From assembly GCF_026213295.1 (NCBI RefSeq), contig NC_079423.1:21405157-21469156 (forward strand): a stretch of 64,000 nt of DNA, given 5' to 3'. The position numbers and the translations under genes are program-made. Below the pieces are notes generated by a model. It did no database searches. It was not told the DNA's origin and worked only from the letters and a program-made list of their open reading frames with translations. The stretch's first letter is position 1. Each line of letters begins with the position of its first letter. The stretch comes from Gadus chalcogrammus (Eukaryota > Chordata > Actinopteri > Gadiformes > Gadidae). Shown here piece after piece: positions 19,701-30,746 of this stretch.

Positions 19701-21029
19701 CTGGGGGAATAGCTGAATCAATTCATTAGTCAATCAGAGGCATGTAAATATCTTCCCGGTGGCGTGATGGGGCAAACAAGGTGTCCTTCAACATCTACGC
19801 TTCCAGGCGATTACAACGGTGCCACACATGAGCAGTGGCAATTTTGGTTTGGAAACTCTGGTGGGGCCCATGCAGGAAAATATTATAACGCAATCCAGAA
19901 ATACCACATATTACTACCATCACAAAAAAAACAGTAGCAAGTGACAGAGGGGACCAAAATTGCAGCTGAATAATGCCATCACTCAAACGCGAATCTTACG
20001 ACATATTAGCTATTATAGCAATAGCACCACCAAATGGCAGCGTTCAAGATCTCACAATATCAAAACTCAAGAAAACAACAACGTGGCAACAATAAAAACA
20101 CAACGGCGCACACCCTTTACACAGCAATCAATATACAAAGCCACCACTCACAATATACCAAAAAAAGAAGAAGTATGGTTTAAGTTGCATTAAGTTTGCA
20201 GGCCACCATACTGTACAATTAACAATGAATCTAGCCTGATAGAGTGGTTGCCTATTCAGACCTGGATAATCCTGGGTGAAAATTTAAGTAAGTTTGGGCT
20301 AAGATGGTAATTACCTGTGCTTTAAGGACAGTGCTGTCTGGTCTCCCTTGTGTGGCTGAGGTGAAACACAAGCATTTTTTTCCGCTTGAACCACTCCTGG
20401 TTGAACGATCTATTCTTGTCCTTTCCCTCTTGAATAATGATTAAATCCGTCGGGCGATGTGGTCCCAAACGTTTTATCTCCAACTTCTGTTCAAGTGCTA
20501 AATCTCACATGAGACAGATGCTCAACACGATTCATCATTTAATGAATGAAACGTCCATTTGTTGTTATTTACTGTAACAGTAACTGTAACAGTAACTACG
20601 TTAGCCAGCTAGCAAGATCTGATCGGCTCCCGCCGTAAACCCCGCCCTTTCTACAAATCAGCCAATGAGAAGAGCTTTGGGGCACTAAACTTCTGGCCCC
20701 ACCGCCGAAACAGAAGCGGGCGCTGCGCACGCGCTTGCTCGCGCAACAGCACCAGTTTTCTACACTGCAGCAGACGGGGCCATCTCGGCTGTGCCCCACC
20801 GAGCGGAACAGACGCGACGGAGCAACAAACTATTTTACACACAACTACTACACTACAACAATTGCGTTCATCAAATTAAAACTGCGGACATGTAATTCAT
20901 TATTAACAATTAATGTATTATTAACTTATGCTCAATGACATTTTTGAAAAAAAAAGAAAAGTATAATCGTGCCCTGCTCGGCAGCGTTCTATGGTGGGGC
21001 CGTGCCCCACTGGCCCCTAATGCAAAGAC
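19701..21029. other. Repeat fragments between the inverted X copies
   Basis: Bases 19700-19835 are inverted relative to 21436-21560 (landmarks GGCATGTAAATATCTTCCCGG, GTGCCACACATGA). Bases 20320-21025 show no clear ends and no coding potential. Confidence 0.5.
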
Positions 21030-21450
21030 GCCACTGCACATGAGCATATTCGAACATGTTTAATGGTAGTAATTAGCTGTCGAAATTGGAGGCCTTAATC
21101 AATAATGAGCAGCTATTGATTTGCTTCCCGATATAAATTTGTGAAAAATGACATGTCATTTAGCATCTACACGTTGAGCTGAGTCCAATGACACCAAGCA
21201 TGACACTCTAGCAAATTGTAACATTTATTTGACATGGTACACCTATGGTCTACGACATGATCTCGGTGTGGCAAGAGGGCGAGCTTGATCTCATTGGAGT
21301 CAGCTCAACGCGTAGATGCTAAATAACATGTAATTTGTCAAAAATCTCCATCGGGAAGCAAATCTATAGCTGGTCATTATTGATAAAGGCCTCCAAAATC
21401 GACAGCTAATTGCTACCCCGAAACATATTCAAATATGATCATGTGTGGCA
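21030..21450. mobile_element. Foldback element with about 170-bp inverted arms
   Basis: The left arm (about 21035-21205) and right arm (about 21262-21445) are reverse complements at roughly 85% by eye (GTAATTAGCTGTCG... against ...CGACAGCTAATTGC; TTTAGCATCTACACGTTGAG against CTCAACGCGTAGATGCTAAA). The loop is only about 60 bases. Confidence 0.8.
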
Positions 21451-21915
21451 CTCTTGCAATCGCCTCGAAACGTAGATGTCAAAGGACACCTTGTTTGCCC
21501 CGTTACGCACCGGGAAGATATCTTCATACTTCTAATGGATTGATTCATATTTTAAGGTTCTCGGAGTGAGACTTGAAGCGGCTGCAGCAGAAGTGTTGAG
21601 ACGAAAGATGATATCAAGACATTTATAGAATATTCCCATTCACATTATGATTCTTCGTCATAACATCCGACCAAACATCCTTTACAGTCACCGAGCGAGG
21701 ATTATGAAAGTCCAGGCCCCCCCTTCCTGCACTCGGGGTCCGACTGGGCCAAGTTTCGATGCGGGGGTCCCAGTTAGGCCTTAGAATAAGGTATTCAAAT
21801 TTCAGGGCGGTAGGACGTTCCTATCTCAAAAACTGTTTTTCCACCACATTCTGAACCATTAGGTCTTGCAGGTAACACTTCTGAGGGGCTTTGTCCAAAT
21901 GAGAAACTTTTTTGA

Positions 21916-22304
21916 GGGGCGTGACCTCCAACAGTACAGTAAATGTACATAAGACAGAGGTTAGTTTATAGTCCCCATTTTTTGTGGGATGGAGGTGTAC
22001 ATTTGTGGCTTAAGGTGTGTAGACACAGCTGGCCTGTGGCCACGTTTTTGAAGTCTGGGGTCAAAAGGTCAAAAGGAGCCGGCACCACGCCGCTTATGAG
22101 ATAACAAAAAGTTAATGTGTATTTCTCTCGTAACTTTTGTCATTATTAAAGAGAAGCCTGATTCTCAGATATGCGTGTTGGATGGCTAGGGTGTAGGCCT
22201 GGGAAGAACTTCAGGCCAAAATCTTGCAAGCGAGCCGCTGGGTGCAGGTGCAACGAGATGGAGCACTTGTTGAGTCATTTCCTGTAGGGCTGGAGCCATA
22301 GGTT
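21916..22304 (+). mobile_element. Family X copy 2, left part
   Basis: Begins GGGGCGTGACCTCCAACAGT like copy 3 and is cut at 22304 by a Rex1 insertion. The right part resumes at 23712. Confidence 0.8.
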
Positions 22305-22438
22305 CAAGTTCAAGTTCAAGTGTACTTTATTGTAAAAAATCTATGTAACAGGGTTAGCACAGAAGTTTGAAATTGCGTTTGACCGGTCTCCAATGTGCAG
22401 TTTAACCAAAAACATTTAAATAAGACATTGACAATACT

Positions 22439-22520
<82 letters not shown>
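22439..22520. repeat. (CA)n microsatellite
   Basis: About 80 bases of CA within the Rex1 3' region. Confidence 0.96.
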
Positions 22521-22521
<1 letters not shown>

Positions 22522-22614
22522 CAGCAGAAGTACAATCAGTGGTCACAAGGTGCAGCAGTAAAGTAAAGTGCAACAGTAAAGTGCCAGTGGCATGGTGAAG
22601 TGACTATGGAATGT

Positions 22615-23397
22615 TCATGTGGTTTTCTTCAGTGTGTTGATGAGTCTGATGGCTTGTGGAAAGAAGCTGTTACTCAGTCTGCTTGTGCGGGACCGCAGGT
22701 TGCGGTACCGCTTCCCTGATGGTAGAAGGGAGAACAGACTGTGTGCTGGATGAGTTGTGTCTTTGATGATGTTCATTGCCCGCTTGGAACAGTGTGAAGT
22801 GTACAGTTCCTGAATGGCTGGTAGGGGTGACCTGATGATCTTTTCTGCTGTCCTCACCACCCTCTGCAGTGCCTTCTTGTCTGCAGCTTGACAGCTGCCG
22901 TGCCAGACAGAGACGTTGCTGGTCAGGATGCTCTCAATAGCACCTCTGAAGAAGGTGGTGAGGGCAGAAGTGGGGAGGTCAGCTCTTCTCATCCTTCTCA
23001 GGAAGTGGAGTCGTGTCTGCGCCTTCTTGACCAGCGCGGTGGTGTTGGTAGTCCATGAGAGGTCATTCGTGATGTGCACTCCCAGGAACTTTGTGCTTTT
23101 CACAGACTCTACTGCACTGCCGTTGATGATGAGTGGGATGTGTGTTGGTTGTTTCTTCCTGAAGTCTACAGTAATTTCTTTTGTTTTGTTGACGTTGAGA
23201 AGCAGATTGTTCCTCTCACACCAGTTGATGAGTAGCTGTACCTCCTCTCTGTATGCTGAGTCATCATTGTCTTTGATGAGGCCCACCACTGTTGTGTCAT
23301 CTGCAAATTTGATGATGTGATTCGTTTCAAATTTGGCACAGCAGTCGTGGGTCATCAGCGTGAACAGCAGGGGGGATAGCACACATCCTTGCGGCAC
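22615..23397 (-). pseudogene. Rex1-like reverse transcriptase C-terminal ORF, 260 aa
   Basis: Contains [11 protein letters not shown] (motif B), [13 protein letters not shown] (catalytic FADD), [13 protein letters not shown] and [12 protein letters not shown], all characteristic of CR1/Rex1-type LINEs. It is open to a stop at the 3' end but lacks the N-terminal RT and endonuclease, so it cannot act alone. A frameshift near 23400-23530 separates further RT sequence. Confidence 0.85.
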
Positions 23398-23711
23398 CCC
23401 CGTGTTTATGATGGTGGTCGCTGAGGAGTTGTTTCCGACTCTGACTGTCTGCAGTCTGTTTGTAAGAAAGTCCAGCAGCCAGTTGCACAGTGAAGTGCTG
23501 ATGCCTTGTACTCAGCTTGTCCACCAGATGTTAGGGAATGACGGTGTTGAACGCAGAGCTGAAGTCTATGAACAGCATCCGCGCGTGACTGTTTTTGTTC
23601 TCCAGATGAGCCAGGCAGAGGTGGAGTGCTGTTGCTATGGCGTCATCAGTGGAGCGCTTGGGGCGGTAGGCAAATTGGTATGGATCCAGAGTAGTGGGGA
23701 GGGTGGATGTT

Positions 23712-24690
23712 AGGTGGAAGCGTATGCGTCCTTTGAGACCCCCTTTGATATATGAGACCTCAAAGTACAGCTTACTTAAATGTCGTCGACCCAGTCACCT
23801 ATTGCATCACTTCCTAGGGCTTCGGCCTCCTAATTGATCATTGTAGTATAATAGAATGCCCTCTTTCATATATATGATACCTCCACCACTGGGACGTGGC
23901 AACAATTCTCCAAATCCATATGGGGAGGGGGGGGGGTGATGCTTGTGGACAGTAGGGTTGTACACTAGACATAAATAGGAAGCAAACTCAGGAGAAGGAA
24001 TGACCTCTCACAAATATATATTTAATAAATTGTTTCAAATAACCCTGCCTCGTTAAATCATTGAGCTTGGTGTTTTGCTTTCAAAAATAGGTTATAGAAG
24101 AAGTCTAAACTGCAGAAAATAAAAACATCCAAGCTGCCTTTTAAGGATACCTTGGAATATCTGTCTATTTTTTAACCATCGGACCCTAGTTTACGACAAA
24201 AACAACACAATGGACGGCAGCTCCTTTGCCGCGTGGTTTTTAGAGCCATGTAAGGATTAGAGGGGCTGGTAGATAGCAACCACCATAGCAACCATGACGG
24301 TCAAGTGACTGGATGCAACCCCGTTGAAAAAAATAGAATACCACCCTACACACTGAGGAGAATAATGATATTTAAATTATTATGACCATGAAGTCTTTAT
24401 TTGCATGGGTTTACATTTTGTTCTGTGTAGCATGGAAAAATCTGAGAAACACTCCCATTCAGAATGCATTGGTTTACATTTCGTTCTTTGGAGCACAGTT
24501 ATTTTTATTTATTTATTTATTTTCAATTTTTGTGGAGGTGCTTCAAAGATGCTAATTTTTCTGCAATAATCCAAAATCCAATGGAAAAACCCGTTGGCTT
24601 TTTGTCAAGGGAAACCCAGGTCGACGCTCACTTCCGGGTTGGCGTACGTCATCCCTCCACCACTATATACTGTAAAAACACATGTTCAAG
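23712..24690 (+). mobile_element. Family X copy 2, right part
   Basis: Continues from the GAAGCGTATGC landmark to GTCATCCCTCCACCAC near 24660, colinear with copy 3 but without the 166-bp MITE. It provides the empty site TTGTACACTAGACATAAATA near 23957. Confidence 0.8.
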
Positions 24691-24699
24691 TTGAATGAT

Positions 24700-24902
24700 A
24701 ATGCATGAATCTATTCATACTATTCATGACAATTATTTTGGCCATGGTGGATCCAGATCTGCTCCGGAGCATTTCTGCACCTCGGGCAACAGCGCAGGGT
24801 TGCCAGGTCCTGCCTGCAAAAAACGTCCTGCCCACATACCGTTCAAAATCCACCCAAAATGTCCGAGAAGCAGCCCAAGTTGTTGTTTTAGCAGCGAAAG
24901 GC

Positions 24903-24979
<77 letters not shown>

Positions 24980-25007
24980 GCGTGCGTGCGTGTGTGTGTG
25001 TGTGTAT
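24700..25007. mobile_element. (GT)n-tailed repeat module, copy 2, inverted
   Basis: Reverse-complement relative of 18179-18440, ending GCGAAAGGCATTGTGTGTG and a (GT)n run to about 25007. Confidence 0.65.
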
Positions 25008-25482
25008 AGCACGCTATTTTATGTTGAAATGCGACGTAATCCAGTGTTCACAAAAACGTACACTGTCAATGTATGCTTTTGGCGACTGGGTTGGCTCTCA
25101 GATAAACGGGTTTCTAACAAGATGATATTTTAGCGTCACAGGGTTTGGGAGGAAGGGGCGGGCCTTCTGAGAGGGGGTTCCGGGCATAGTTCCGGGGGTT
25201 TCCTTCCGGGCGGGAGTTTTGGTTGTTGTAGTTTTCCGGTGGAGCTGTGCCTGCCTGTCCGATTGTGGAATCCAATAAACCTGCTATCAAGCTTACTTCG
25301 CTCAATACCTCGCCTGTGGTTATTACAATATCATTAAAAGTTACATAAAGTAACGGTTTAATAACACAAACGCAGGAAACACGTGAGCTGCTAGTTTAGC
25401 GAAAGCAGCATCCCTAGCAACCTGACGTCGTTGAAACATGCGAGCGAGACGATTCAATCTTCCTGATAACTATAAAACTAAA

Positions 25483-25735
25483 GATCAGACACAATCACTG
25501 ACTGAAGATTATGCAAGGAAAATGTACATTTCTCGCTTGAAATGTCATTAGAAACACGTTTAATGGTGAATCGATCCTAAAATATTGCATTTCCCATTCA
25601 GATAATAAAGATCATACACATTCACTGACTGAAGATTATGCAAGGAAAATGTACATTTCTCGCTAGAAATGTCATTAGAAACACGTTTAATGGTGTATCT
25701 GTCCTAAAATATTGCATTTCCCATTCAGATAATAA
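25483..25735. repeat. 127-bp tandem duplication
   Basis: Unit 1 is 25483-25609 and unit 2 is 25610-25735, sharing ACTGACTGAAGATTATGCAA and ACATTTCTCGC blocks with few differences. Related to the 174-bp repeat at 16487. Confidence 0.88.
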
Positions 25736-25909
25736 CGATTAATATGGCTACGCGCGTCCTGAGCAACCACGAGCGTCCACGAGCGGCCCCGAGACTTCAG
25801 AATGTCGTTATTTGCATGACCGCTAGAGGCGCTACATTTTGATACGCTCCAGTGGGTCGTAATTTGGGGCGGTACATACGACCTATGCGGTCGTATTTTC
25901 TATGAGGAC

Positions 25910-26190
25910 AGGCTGCTGGTGTCACACCATCAGGCCCTGCTGCTTTATTGATTTTCTGATGCCGTAGCAGTCTACGGACATCATGCTCTGGGATGGAAAA
26001 GGTAGAGTGCCCATCCAACAGAGAATGTGGGAGAGAACTAGTCTGGGCACCATTGTTCTCAAAACGGCAGAAAAAGTCATTAAGTCGCTCTGGCAGGGAG
26101 GAGTCACAGTCAAGAACGTGATGTTTTGTCTTGTAGTCAGCGACCAAATGACAGTCCATTTGGGAAAACTTTTTTTCTCTAAGGGCTAGA
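25910..26190 (-). pseudogene. Rex1/CR1-like LINE fragment, start of RT region
   Basis: Minus-strand translation reads SLPERLNDFFCRFEN then DVRRLLRHQKINKAAGPDGV, the linker and first RT block (KAAGPDGV). It is not contiguous with the Rex1 copy at 22.3-23.7 kb. Confidence 0.75.
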
Positions 26191-26279
26191 ACTCCAAATC
26201 TCGGATATGTCGTTCTCGGGGCCCCGGGAAATGTGTGTAAACATTTTAGCATCCCTAGCTATCTCGAAAACGTCGGAAA

Positions 26280-27820
26280 AGGGGCGTGACCTCCAACAGT
26301 ACAGTAAATGTACATAAGACAGAGGTTAGTTTCTAGTCCCCATTTTTTGTGGGATGGAGGTGTACATTTGTGGCTTAAGGTGTGTAGACACAGCTGGCCT
26401 GTGGCCACGTTTTTGAAGTCTGGGGTCAAAAGGTCAAAAGGAGCCGGCACCACGCCGCTTATGAGATAACAAAAAGTTCATGTGCATTTCTCTCATAACT
26501 TTTTGTCATCATTAAAGAGAGGCCTAATTCTCAGATATGCATGTTGGATGGCTAGGGTGTAGGTCTGGGAAGAACTTCAGGCCAAAATCTTGCAAGCGAG
26601 CCGCTGGGTGAGGTGCAACGAGATGGAGCACTTGCTGAGTCATTTCCTGTAGGGCTGGAGCCACAGGTTGAAGCGTATGCATCCTTTGAGACCCCCTTTG
26701 ATATATAAGAGACCCAAAGGTACAGCTTACTTAAAGGTTCTCGACTCAGTCACCTATTGCATCACTTCCTTTAGGGCTTCGGCCTCCTAATTGATCATTG
26801 TAGTATAATTGAATGCCCTCTTTCATATATATGATACCTCCACCACTGGGACGTGGCAACAATTCTCCAAATCCATATGGCGAGGGGGGGGGGGGGGGGG
26901 TGCTTGTGGACAATAGGGGTGTACACTAGCAGGGACGCAGGAAGTGGGGTGCTCCGGGTGCTGCCGCACCCCCTCTAGTGGACAACAGACGCAACTACAA
27001 CACTGGAACTCAGGCAATGCCGCAGGTTTTTTTTTTTTTTGTCTCATCCGATTACATACAGCACCCCCCACTTCATATGACTTCCTGCGTCCCTGTACAC
27101 TAGACATAAATAGGAAGAAAACTCAGGAGAAGGAATGACCTCTCACAAATATTTATTTAATAAATTGTTTCAAATAACCCTGCCTCGTTAAATCAATGAG
27201 CTTGGTGTTTTGCTTTCAAAAATAGGTTACACAAGAAGTCTAAACTGCAGAAAATATGCCTTTTAAGGATACCTTGGAATATCTGTCTATTTTTTAACCA
27301 TCGGACCCTAGTTTACGACAAAAACAAGACAATTGACGGCAGCTCCTTTGCCGCGTGGTTTTTAGAGCCATGTAAGGATTAGAGGGGGGCGGTCGATAGC
27401 AACAACCATAGCAACCATGACGGTCAAGTGACTGGATGCAGCCCCGTTGAAAAAAATAGAATACCACCCTACACACTCAGGAGATTAATGATATTTAAAT
27501 TATTATGTCCATGAAGTCTTTATTTGCATGGGTTTACATTTCGTTCTGTGTAGCATGGAAAAATCGGAGAAACACTCCCATTCAGAATGCATTGCTTTAC
27601 ATTTCGTTCTTTGGAGCACGGTTATTTTTATTTATTTATTTATTTTCAGTTTTTGAGGAGGTGCTTCAATGATGCAGATGTTTCTGCAATAATCCAAAAT
27701 CCAATGGAAAAACCCGTTGGCTTTTTGTTGAGGGAATCCAGGGCGACGCTCATTTCTGGGTTGGCCAACATACGTCATCCCTCCACCACTCTACTGTAAA
27801 AACACATGTTCAAGTTTAAT
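26280..27820 (+). mobile_element. Family X copy 3
   Basis: Colinear with copy 2 from GGGGCGTGACCTCC to GTCATCCCTCCACCAC, interrupted by one 166-bp MITE. No ORF. It includes a (G)n run at 26884-26900. Confidence 0.82.
26930..27095. mobile_element. hAT MITE, 166 bp, 8-bp target duplication, empty site known
   Basis: A perfect 16-bp inverted repeat CAGGGACGCAGGAAGT bounds it, with TACACTAG duplicated at 26922-26929 and 27096-27103. The paralogous position in family X copy 2 has a single TACACTAG. No ORF. Confidence 0.95.
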
Positions 27821-27884
27821 GACAATAATAATAATAATTCTGCCATAGTTTTTATTTAAGGGGGGGGGGGGGCATACAAGTCTT

Positions 27885-28030
27885 TTGGCCATTCGTAGTG
27901 TTGATCAGCAGAGAAATAATTTGTCCGCAAAGACGGTGACTTCGCTTAGCAACGGAAGACGCTGGGGTAGACAAGTCACCGGACTACTACCCATGCAAGT
28001 GAACGGAGTGTTCCACGGCATTGAGAAGAC
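27885..28030. repeat. Fragment of the 16.8-kb repeat
   Basis: CATTCGTAGTGTTGATCAGCAG then CTTAGCAAC and CCATGCAAGTGAACGGAG also occur in the same order at 16815-16910. Confidence 0.7.
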
Positions 28031-29072
28031 TCGTGTAATAAAGGCCTATAATATTTCTGTTTATGGCATAGATTTCTCCTCAGATTAGGCCAATAAACCA
28101 ATGATAAAATAAAAATAAAAACGCTCGATCAAAGGCCCGGCCCGAGTATAGTGGTGGGAAATATCGGCCCGACCCGGCCCGCTTCGGGCTCGGGCTCGGG
28201 CAGAGAATCTAAACACTGACTGGAACTACTTAGCAGGTGTCTGTAGGCCTATATCAGGAGTTAATGCACGCCCTGCAGCCAATCAGAATACGAGTATTCC
28301 CCCAGACCGTGGTCTAAACAATATTAATCACGAGTTATAATCAACCCCTACATATCAATATTAATGATAACCCATTAAATACGGTCTAATTTCTAGATGT
28401 CATGGCAACGTCCGCTCGCGACACTGGACTTGCGAGGCATCGACGCAGACTTTCATTCACATTGCCAAAAACAAGAGAATAGATGGCTAGATAAAATAAA
28501 CATACAATTCTAAAAAGAACAGATGAAGCAACTACCCTTTTTTCCTTCGCGGTTTGCCTACAGAGCAGCGCACCTGCATTTAATATATCCGTGTATTGTC
28601 ACAATTTCTCAGAATCAAAGGTGAAAGTAGAAACGGGTGGCCAAAAGCTGTCATATTGTTAGTTATCACAGACAATTTTAAGGAGAAACGGGTGGCCAAA
28701 AGCTGTTATTTGTTAGTTATCACAGACAATTTTCAACAATGAATGATCTGTATGGAGCTCCTTAAGGGACCTTAGGGAGAACACTCCCGGACAGAACCTT
28801 AGTTTGGAAGTCGTGTTTAGTGAAACGACAAATCCTTCCAATTGAAATACAAAATTTAGAAAATACGTGTCCCTGATCACGTTTCAATAGATTAAATAAC
28901 GTGACAGTGTCACGTATTTTCGTGAGACCAGGTTCGAGCGTGTGCATGGGTTGAATTGTGTGTGTCTCACGCCGAATGCATGAGACTTGAGAGCCCTGTA
29001 CTTACGTGACACAAACCAGCACCGCAAACCTTCTCTCCCGCTTGAGATGACGTCTTTCTTTATAGGTTCATG
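28031..29072. other. Intergenic, minor repeats only
   Basis: A GC-rich CGGCCCGACCCGGCCC patch lies near 28135-28205. A tandem duplication of about 55 bases (AAACGGGTGGCCAAAAGCTG) is at 28632-28735. No gene recognised. Confidence 0.55.
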
Positions 29073-30746
29073 CAGTGGCGGACTCAGACTGTTTGAAGGG
29101 CAGGGGCGAAGAAATAAAAAGGGCACATTCTGGACAACATGGGGCCCCACCAGCGGACACAGTGGCTTTTCTAACTTGATGGTGTTTTGTTCCCCCAACG
29201 GAGCCTTAAAGGCAGCGCTGCCTGGAAGGTCCTACCCCCTAACCTTAGCAAGCACTGCCTTGAAGGTCCCATTCGGTGCACTTGTTTCATCTCCATGTAG
29301 CACTTAAAAGAATAGTTGGGCTCATCATTTAAACGGGGGGTCTGGGGGTCCTCCCCCATAAAAAAATTGCTTCAAAGACACTGTTTCCCCTTATTCTAGC
29401 GACTTTATAAACACCAAAATGAGTTGTTCACGTCATTGTGAACTTTCACATTTTTGCCAAAGAAAGGAGGATGCCTTACTGCTTTCATCTTTACTAACAT
29501 TTAAGTAAAAATTAGACTGGAGAAAATTCAATGTGCCGCTACCATACAATCTTTGACCGCGGACAGCCAGCTACGGAAACATTTAAGGAAGTTTTCCTTC
29601 ATGTTGAGCTGATAGCTGACCGTTATCGTCTCTCTTGCATGAAATGACCTACACTTAAATGATCTTGAACGCTCAAAAAATGTATATACATTTTAAACGG
29701 ATTATACAAACTGAAAATATTAAGTTTTTCTAACTTGGCATCTAATTGCGCTTTTCCACTATGGGTACTGACATACTCTTAATCGCTTTTTGCTTCGTTA
29801 TCAAGTGGAGATTTAAGTACCACTCGATGTAGCTGTTTGTCATGGCGACGCCACATGAAAGCAACGCCTCGCATTCCCCGTTCGTCAGCTACCAAAGAGA
29901 GGAACGTCTGCACCTCAATAGCTAACCACAACATGTTTTTTTCGGTTTGCCATATTCTTGCTCCAGAGGGCACATCATCATCATCAGGGGCAACCTAGGG
30001 CACTCATTAATTTTCGTTCACGTGTAAAGGGCAGCCAATAAGGCACTTTCTCCACCATAGAGGGCACTTAAGCACACTTTTTCAACCATGGGGGCACCAG
30101 ACGGGCAGAAGGGCACTAGAAGGGCACCAGACGGGCAGAAGAGCACTAGAAGGGCACTATAAGGACCAGACGAGCAGTAGGGCACCATCAGGGCACTAGA
30201 AGGGCACTAGAAGGGCACTGGAAGGGCACTGGAAGGGCACTAGAAGGACCAGACGGGCAGAAGGGCACTATCAGGGTACTAGAAGGGCACTAGAAGGGCA
30301 CTAGAAGGACCAGACGGGCAGAAGGGCACTATCAGGGTACTAGAAGGGCACTGGAAGGGCACTAGAAGGACCAGACGGGCAGAAGGGCACTATCAGGGTA
30401 CTAGAAGGGCACCAGATGGGCAGAAGGGCACTTGAAGGACCAGACGGGCAGAAGGGGACTATCAGGGCACTAGAAGGGCACCAGACTGGCAGAAGGGCAC
30501 TATCAGGGTACTAAAGGGGGCACTAAAAGGGCACAAGACGGGCAGAAGGGGACTATAAGGGCACTTATTAAGGCACGTCATTGAATTTTCTTGTTCTAGA
30601 GGGCATAATTTATTGTATGAAGGAGCACCCTAGCGGGCACCTAATCATGTTTTGCACGTGAAAAGGGCAGCCAATAAGGCATTTTCTCTCGTTTTCGACA
30701 CTCTTGAAGGGTGTCGAAAACTGCCCCCCCCCTGAGTCTGCCACTG
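29073..30746. mobile_element. TIR element (hAT-like ends) filled by a minisatellite
   Basis: The left end CAGTGGCGGACTCA is mirrored at the right end with one mismatch (complement CAGTGGCAGACTCA). CAGTGG ends are hAT-like, but I found no clear 8-bp duplication. GGGCA-rich sequence and a minisatellite occupy the interior. No transposase. Confidence 0.6.
30085..30560. repeat. Minisatellite, about 61-bp period
   Basis: Degenerate units built from AGGGCACTAGA and ACCAGACGGGCAGA. GGACCAGACGGGC starts at 30246, 30307 and 30368 (61-base spacing), then 30437 (69). There are no distinct spacers, so it is not a CRISPR array. Confidence 0.9.

Larger units (their letters stand above)
22303..23713 (-). 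mobile_element. Rex1/Babar-like LINE, 5'-truncated, inserted in family X copy 2
   Basis: The uninterrupted site is seen in copy 3 (CACAGGTTGAAGCGTATG). Here the same site carries the LINE between TAGGT and TAGGT, a probable 5-bp target duplication. The 3' end on the minus strand has the short tandem tail (TTCAAG units near 22305-22320). A (CA)n stretch lies in the 3' untranslated part. Confidence 0.82.

Noticed and set aside
25135..25330. Possible LTR end (AATAAA then CTCGCCTGTGGTTATTACA)
   Set aside because: Only one end is suggestive; no inverted TG/CA boundary or duplication could be fixed.
30085..30560. CRISPR-like regular repeats
   Set aside because: Units are degenerate and contiguous with no unique spacers, in a vertebrate genome; this is a minisatellite.
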